NCBI GenBank assembly: GCA_020061465.1 | Contig: JAGUYG010000023.1 | Coordinates: forward strand, 1 to 51,538 | DNA: 51,538 bases | From: Ignavibacteriales bacterium | GTDB lineage: Bacteria; Bacteroidota; Ignavibacteria; Ignavibacteriales; Ignavibacteriaceae | Direction of reading: 5' to 3' | Shown here: positions 46,596 through 51,538 of the stretch, one piece after another | How positions within the stretch are numbered: position 1 is the first letter of the stretch | Layout: each line of letters starts with the position of its first letter | The notes under the pieces: generated by a model | Seen by the model: the letters and a program-made list of their open reading frames with translations, nothing else | The model's database searches: none | Told to the model about the DNA's origin: nothing | Made by a program: the position numbers and the translations under genes

Positions 46596-48854
46596 TCACT
46601 TTCCGGAAGGAGGCAATTCTTCCGGCTTACTTCCCCAATTTTTATTTGGTTTATCGCCCATCAAAAACTCAAGCCTGCCGCCGTTTATAATTTCATCGTG
46701 AAAGAGATAACTTCTTTCCAGCGGCTTGTCATTTAATCTTACCGATTGAATATAAATATTCTTTTTCGAAACATCTTTTGCAGTAATTATAAATTTTCTT
46801 TCGTTATCTATTGCTATTTCCGCCTTCTCAAATAAAGGGCTGCCTAACACATAAACTTGGTTAGATGGATTTACAGGATAAAATCCAAGCGAACTAAAAA
46901 TATACCATGCCGACATTTGTCCGCAGTCTTCATTGCCGCAAAGTCCATCGGGAGTATAGTTGTATAAAGTTTTTAATATTTCGCTTACTTTTTGCTGTGT
47001 CTTCCATGGCTGTCCCGCAAAATTATATAAATAGGGAATATGATGTCCCGGCTCATTACCATGCGCATATTGCCCGATTAATCCTGAAATATCCGGTGAA
47101 ACTTTTACTCCTTCTATCACCGAATCAAGTATGAAAAGCGAATCTAACTTCTCAATAAATTTTTCATTTCCTCCAAATAGATTAATCAAGCCGGCAATAT
47201 CATGCGGAACAAACCAGGTATACTGCCATGCGTTGCCCTCTGTGTAATCCTCTTTTCTATGCTCGGAATAGAGAGCATTAAACGGCTCACGCCAATTTCC
47301 TTCGCTATCTTTTCCACGCATAAAATTTATAGAAGAATCAAAAATATTTTTATAGAACGAGGATCTTTCCATAAAGTAAATGTAATCATCTTCAAGGCTC
47401 ATAAATTTTGCTGCTTGTGCGATGCACCAATCATCATAAGCATACTCAAGTGTTTTTGATACAGATTCCGGCTCTTTATCAAACGGCACATAACCGTACT
47501 GTTTATAATATTTGATACCGCGGCTATCCTGCATCGCGCTTTTTTTCATAGCTTCGAATGCTTCTTTAATATCGAAGCCGGAAAAGCCTTTTAATATAGC
47601 ATCGGCTAATACCGGAATTGCATGATAACCAATCATTGTGTTTGTTTCATTGCCCCACAGCTCCCAATCCGGAAGAAGTCCGTACTCTCTGTAGAAAGAA
47701 AGCATGGAATTAATAAAGTCATTTACTCTTTCAGGAAGGATTATTGTAGTAAGCGGATGCCATGCGCGAAAAGTATCCCATAAAGAAAAGATTGTATATT
47801 TATTATAACCATCTGCTTTGTGAATCTTTCCATCAGCCCCTCTGTATGAACCGTCAATGTCTGAAAATAATGTAGGCGCCAGCATTGCATGATACATTGC
47901 CGTATAAAAAATTGTTTTAAGATTTTCATCGGCGCTTTGAATTACAATTTGGCTTAAGTGTTTTTCCCATTCTTTGGCTGCATTACCTCGAATCTCATCA
48001 AAACTTAAAAGTGCGGCTTCCGCCTCATAATTTCTTTTTGCACCATCAATGCTAATCGGTGAAATACCTACTTTCACTGTTATAATTTCGTCTTCATTAG
48101 TGTTAAACCGGGAAATTCCTTTTACCTTTTTATGATTTGCCGCAGAAGCCTTTATCAAATTTGTATCGGCGGTTATGAAAGAATAATCATCAAACATTTT
48201 AGAAAATTTAGCATAGAAATAAACCCTCTGATCTTTAGCCCATCCGGTTGAATACCGGTAACCCGCGATAGTTGAGTTATCTAAAATTTTTATAGATCCT
48301 TCCGTTGGGCTGTCCCAATTTTTACTGTATCCAAGATCCACAACCACCGCTGATTTACTGCCTTGTGGGAAAGTGTACCTGTGAATTCCCGTTCTCTTTG
48401 TTGCGGTCAGTTCCACTTTAATGTTATAATCTTCTAACAGTACCGAGTAGTAACCTGGAGAAGCAGATTCATTTTCATGATTAAAATGCGATTGAAATTT
48501 ATAATCAATTAGATTATTAGATTCAATTTCATCCGGAAGCACAGTTGGCATAAATAGAATATCGCACAGATCGCCAATCCCTGTTCCGCTTAAGTGAGTA
48601 TGGCTGAAGCCGACAATAATGCTATCGGAATAATTATATCCTGAACACCAATCCCATCCGGCAGTGGGATTATCTGGGCTAAGCTGAACCAATCCAAACG
48701 GTACTACTGCGCCTGGATAAGTATGTCCATGTCCGGCTGTTCCTATGAACGGATTTACATAATCAACAAGTCTTGAGCTTTGCTGTCCAAATAGCTTAGG
48801 GGGAAGAATGAATAAAAGCATCAGTAACGCATACGAAAAAATAATCTTATTCAT
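46596..48854 (-). CDS. GH92 family alpha-mannosidase, exported
   Basis: The 752-residue protein has a signal peptide (YALLMLLFILPPKLFGQ) and the GH92 hallmarks: VNPFIGTAGHGHTYPG (33-48) and GFSHTHLSGTG (82-92) in the N-terminal beta-sandwich, then the (alpha/alpha)6 domain with SLWDTFRAWHPLTTI, and GNEDCGQMSAWYIFSSLGFY at 640-659. GH92 enzymes are calcium-dependent exo-alpha-mannosidases (alpha-1,2, -1,3, -1,4 or -1,6) acting on yeast mannan or high-mannose N-glycans. The stop lies 44 nt from the gyrA stop on the other strand. The start is 3 nt downstream of the GH125 stop, so they are co-transcribed. Linkage specificity cannot be read. Confidence 0.94.
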   Translation of the reverse strand: MNKIIFSYALLMLLFILPPKLFGQQSSRLVDYVNPFIGTAGHGHTYPGAVVPFGLVQLSPDNPTAGWDWCSGYNYSDSIIVGFSHTHLSGTGIGDLCDILFMPTVLPDEIESNNLIDYKFQSHFNHENESASPGYYSVLLEDYNIKVELTATKRTGIHRYTFPQGSKSAVVVDLGYSKNWDSPTEGSIKILDNSTIAGYRYSTGWAKDQRVYFYAKFSKMFDDYSFITADTNLIKASAANHKKVKGISRFNTNEDEIITVKVGISPISIDGAKRNYEAEAALLSFDEIRGNAAKEWEKHLSQIVIQSADENLKTIFYTAMYHAMLAPTLFSDIDGSYRGADGKIHKADGYNKYTIFSLWDTFRAWHPLTTIILPERVNDFINSMLSFYREYGLLPDWELWGNETNTMIGYHAIPVLADAILKGFSGFDIKEAFEAMKKSAMQDSRGIKYYKQYGYVPFDKEPESVSKTLEYAYDDWCIAQAAKFMSLEDDYIYFMERSSFYKNIFDSSINFMRGKDSEGNWREPFNALYSEHRKEDYTEGNAWQYTWFVPHDIAGLINLFGGNEKFIEKLDSLFILDSVIEGVKVSPDISGLIGQYAHGNEPGHHIPYLYNFAGQPWKTQQKVSEILKTLYNYTPDGLCGNEDCGQMSAWYIFSSLGFYPVNPSNQVYVLGSPLFEKAEIAIDNERKFIITAKDVSKKNIYIQSVRLNDKPLERSYLFHDEIINGGRLEFLMGDKPNKNWGSKPEELPPSGK

Positions 48855-48857
48855 AAA

Positions 48858-50285
48858 TCATCCCTTCAGCAATTGCGGATGCGCGTTATAAATTTTTATT
48901 ATCAGCTCGCCGAACAAAGTATTTGCCCAGGCAAACCACTCTCTTGTAAAGTTATTCGGGTCGTCTTTATCAAAAGCTTCATGCATAAAGCCTGTGCCTG
49001 CGTGCGTGTTCTTAAGAGTTTGAAGACACATATTAATTTCATTTAGATCTTTGCTTGTTAATGCGCGCATTATAATTGAGAGATGCCAAATTTTTCCGAA
49101 GCCTGCATGTGGACCGCCGATACCTTCACCAGCCTTTCCTTTAAAGAAGTATGGATTGTCCTCGCTAAACAAAAATCTGCGGGTGTTTTTATATACAGGA
49201 TCATCTATAGAACAGCAGTCCAAATAAGGAAGCGATAATAAGCTTGGAATGTTTGCATCATCCATAAATAATTTATTGCCGTAACCATCGACCTCATAAG
49301 GATAAATTTTTCCATAATGTAAATGATCTGCTTCGGCATATTCTTTTAATGCATTTTCAACTTCATTTGAAAGTGAGAGGCACTCATCAGCAAGTTTTAT
49401 GTCTTTACTAACTTCTGTTGACATTTCGGCTAATTGTTTTAGCGATACAACCGCAAAATGGTTTGAAGGTACAAGAAAAAGAAAAATTGCCGCATCATCC
49501 GAAGGACGAAAAGTAGAACAAATCAAACCGACCGGCTTAATTGGATTGCCGTAACCGCTGCCCGCAACAGTATCTGTCTGCCACCCTGTTACACGCATAA
49601 AAGAGTAAGGACCCCTTCCTTCTTTCCTTTGCTGCTCTTTAAATGTTTTAACAACCAGCCTCATTGAATCATGCCAATCTTTATCGAAGCATGATTCATC
49701 ACCTGTGGTCTTCCAAAAATTATAAGCAAGCCGAATAGGATAACAAAGCGAATCAATTTCCCACTTTCTTTCATGCAATTCAGGTTTCATTTCGGTTATA
49801 TCTTTTCCCCATTGACTTCCCGTTGGTCCGTCATTAAATGCGTTTGCGTACGGATCGATTAATATACATTTGGTTTGGCGGTTAATAACGCCTGCAAGCA
49901 AATCCTTTAATTTTTTATCGGTTCTTGACAAAGGTAGATATGGCGTTACTTGGGCTGTTGAGTCTCTTAGCCACATTGCCTGAATATCTCCTGTAATGAC
50001 GAATGTATCGGGTTTGCCGTCGATCATTTTAAAATCAACGGTGGTATCGAGGGTATTCGGAAAACAATTTTCGAACATCCACGCAAGCTCTTCATCTTTA
50101 ATATGGTTTTTTATCTCGATTATTTTTTCTTCAACCGCTTCACTGGTGAATTTTCTTTTACTTAAAGGCGGACGTTTAGAGACAAAATCATTGCGGTTTA
50201 ATCCGGATACAATATTAAATCCGCCTAATGAAATTCCGGCTAAAGCCAAGCTGCCATACTTAATAAATTCTCTTCTTGACGGCAT
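48858..50285 (-). CDS. GH125 family exo-alpha-1,6-mannosidase, Tat-exported
   Basis: The 475-residue protein begins with a twin-arginine signal (SRREFIKYGSLALAGISLGG). The body is the GH125 (alpha/alpha)6 enzyme: FENCFPNTLDTTVDF, ITGDIQAMWLRDSTAQVTPY (97-116), DPYANAFNDGPTGSQWGKD, ERKWEIDSLCYPIRLAY, GLICSTFRPSDDA, FLFLVPSNHFAV, MDDANIPSLLSLPYL and TGFMHEAFDKDDPNNFTREW. These metal-independent inverting enzymes remove terminal alpha-1,6-linked mannose from N-glycan or mannan. It is upstream of GH92 by 3 nt and downstream of the partial glycosidase gene by 29 nt, so the three form one minus-strand operon. Confidence 0.95.
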   Translation of the reverse strand: MPSRREFIKYGSLALAGISLGGFNIVSGLNRNDFVSKRPPLSKRKFTSEAVEEKIIEIKNHIKDEELAWMFENCFPNTLDTTVDFKMIDGKPDTFVITGDIQAMWLRDSTAQVTPYLPLSRTDKKLKDLLAGVINRQTKCILIDPYANAFNDGPTGSQWGKDITEMKPELHERKWEIDSLCYPIRLAYNFWKTTGDESCFDKDWHDSMRLVVKTFKEQQRKEGRGPYSFMRVTGWQTDTVAGSGYGNPIKPVGLICSTFRPSDDAAIFLFLVPSNHFAVVSLKQLAEMSTEVSKDIKLADECLSLSNEVENALKEYAEADHLHYGKIYPYEVDGYGNKLFMDDANIPSLLSLPYLDCCSIDDPVYKNTRRFLFSEDNPYFFKGKAGEGIGGPHAGFGKIWHLSIIMRALTSKDLNEINMCLQTLKNTHAGTGFMHEAFDKDDPNNFTREWFAWANTLFGELIIKIYNAHPQLLKG

Positions 50286-50314
50286 TAGATACTCCGTGTA
50301 GGTGAAAGCAAAAA

Positions 50315-51538
50315 TTATTTTAACAGCGAAAGAATATTTCCGTTCATTCTATTAACTAATAACAAAACAGATTTCCCTCTGCTGAGATTAACCGTTACAC
50401 TGTGATTGTCTATTTTAATCGATCGATGCAGATCGACGCTTGACTCGTTCACACAAATAACAAGAGCGTGAGTTTTTGTTTTGAGAATCCTGATGGTTAA
50501 AGGTATTTCATTCACTTCAGCATTTATTCCGGAATTTGTAAGAGCATAATGAAGCAGTGCAATAAGCAGTGCAATAAACGGCTCTTCCTCGCTGCAGTAT
50601 TCAAGCGGAAGCGGCTCATGTAAAACATTATTGTGAAAGACGTCAGTTCGTTTCGACTTACCTTTTCGTAAAAAGTTTGTTCTTAACTCGTCGAATGTTG
50701 CGAAATCATCTTTTTTGTTTTTATCTAATGTCCAGCTTGTTTTTTCTCTGAAGGATAATTTATCGCCCCCAATATCTACACCTAATTTTAAAATCGATTC
50801 TGAAATTTGTCCGTATGCATTTCCTTCAATTGCGCCGCTTATTAATATGCGCAAACCGTTACTTCTTGCTAACGCCAATACATCGGCAGCTTTGTCATCT
50901 AAATATTCAGGAGCGGGAAGAATAACCAATTTTGCTTTTGATAAGCGTTCTAAGTTTAAATGATACTCGGCTAACAATGTTGGAACAATTCCGAATCGAT
51001 CGGATAACGTGCGCACGACTCGTTTAACCGGCAGCAATGCATCCGGTTGACCCGAGAAATATTTTGAATAGGGGATTATTACTATAACTTCATCAGGCTC
51101 AAAATCACTCAAATGTTCTTTGGCAGAAACAAAGAAATCAGAGAACTTTTTTAACACATTTATTTCAAGTTTTGCTGTTCCATCCGGACGGAAAAAACCT
51201 ATAACAGCTTCATTATCTGTAGGCATGTACGGATTTATATTCCAAGCCCACTGCACAACACCGGCTCCTCTGCCGGCAAAGGCGAGTGCAAATTTCCTCT
51301 CTAACAATTCGTAAGCTCTCTCTGGATTTCGCCACGCTTCGCCATCTAAAGTTTCAAGCCGCATCAAACCTGTTTCAGAAATTAGATTTGGCTTTTCCGG
51401 TACTTTAGTCATTAATACATCCCAAAGCAGATCATCTTCAAGCCACCATGTATGCACGGCAGTGTAATCAACCGCTGTATTATGAAACTGCGGCGAAGGT
51501 CGATTGGCAGTGCCACCCTCATCCTGTCCTAATGTAAC
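50315..51538 (-). CDS. TIM-barrel-type glycoside hydrolase, 5' part outside window
   Basis: The frame is open to the window edge (reading ...TLGQDEGGTANRPSPQFHN... before the GTG at 51457), so the N-terminal part is missing and the GTG is unlikely to be the start. About 407 residues are visible. The first ~125 are the end of a (beta/alpha)8 barrel with KPNLISETGLMRLE, where Glu of ETG is a likely nucleophile, and GVVQWAWNINPYMP. Next comes a flavodoxin-like domain (DEVIVIIPYSKYFSGQ, LVILPAPEYLDDKAADVL), like the beta-galactosidase trimerisation domain of GH42, then a beta-sandwich ending. It may be a GH5/GH42-like enzyme. Context with GH125 and GH92 suggests mannan or N-glycan as substrate. 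Confidence 0.8.
   Translation of the reverse strand, partial: VTLGQDEGGTANRPSPQFHNTAVDYTAVHTWWLEDDLLWDVLMTKVPEKPNLISETGLMRLETLDGEAWRNPERAYELLERKFALAFAGRGAGVVQWAWNINPYMPTDNEAVIGFFRPDGTAKLEINVLKKFSDFFVSAKEHLSDFEPDEVIVIIPYSKYFSGQPDALLPVKRVVRTLSDRFGIVPTLLAEYHLNLERLSKAKLVILPAPEYLDDKAADVLALARSNGLRILISGAIEGNAYGQISESILKLGVDIGGDKLSFREKTSWTLDKNKKDDFATFDELRTNFLRKGKSKRTDVFHNNVLHEPLPLEYCSEEEPFIALLIALLHYALTNSGINAEVNEIPLTIRILKTKTHALVICVNESSVDLHRSIKIDNHSVTVNLSRGKSVLLLVNRMNGNILSLLK

Noticed and set aside
46180..46599. 139-codon minus-strand open frame near the gyrA end
   Set aside because: It overlaps the conserved C-terminal domain of gyrA on the other strand and shows no family features.

Overview
The window is an AT-rich chromosomal segment that contains the replication origin block of a Bacteroidota/Chlorobi-group bacterium, most likely Ignavibacteria-like. 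This assignment is inferred from C-terminal type IX secretion (T9SS) type A sorting domains with the FQNYPNPFNP motif, PorV/PorQ-type barrel proteins, a carboxypeptidase-regulatory-like TonB receptor and the order rpmH-rnpA-yidD-yidC / dnaA-dnaN-recF-dciA-gyrB-gyrA. No rRNA, tRNA, CRISPR array, transposase or prophage gene was seen.

Layout. Positions 2-1054 hold the 3' end of a T9SS-exported protein, followed by a terminator-like hairpin and a perfect 28-nt palindrome. From about 1446 to 24542 thirteen plus-strand genes lie head to tail with very small gaps or overlaps: TonB-dependent receptor, large secreted T9SS-type surface protein, PorV/PorQ-like barrel, parvulin-type PPIase, MalE/F/G-type sugar ABC importer, GH130 phosphorylase, two (alpha/alpha)-barrel-like secreted proteins, GH2 beta-mannosidase, a 1050-residue modular T9SS protein and the MalK/UgpC-type ATPase. 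No SusD is visible. Downstream are an oligopeptidase B-like S9A peptidase and a glycosylasparaginase, then on the minus strand an AcuI/YhdH oxidoreductase. Three small plus-strand genes follow (a lipoprotein, a PD-(D/E)XK-like protein and a helical-repeat protein).

From 30868 to 36372 the minus strand carries a patatin-Omp85 fusion, yidC, yidD, rnpA and rpmH (rpmH is only 48 codons). The rpmH-dnaA gap has several exact or near-exact DnaA boxes. A second AT-rich, repeat-containing gap lies between dnaA and dnaN, suggesting a bipartite origin. The plus strand then runs dnaA, a small lipoprotein, dnaN, recF, dciA, gyrB, a small MNT nucleotidyltransferase (with a possible HEPN remnant) and gyrA. 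From 46596 to the end the minus strand has GH92 and GH125 alpha-mannosidases and the truncated 3' part of a TIM-barrel-type glycosidase.

How it fits together. The two glycan blocks flanking the origin core encode alpha-mannosidases (GH92, GH125), a beta-mannosidase (GH2), a mannoside phosphorylase (GH130), an oligosaccharide importer and a glycosylasparaginase. This set would suit breakdown of mannose-rich glycans, possibly high-mannose N-glycans with their Man-beta-1,4-GlcNAc-Asn core. That substrate is inference; the enzyme families are read from motifs. The combination of a TonB receptor, PorV-like protein, T9SS cargo and ABC importer without SusD in one apparent operon is the most interesting system here.
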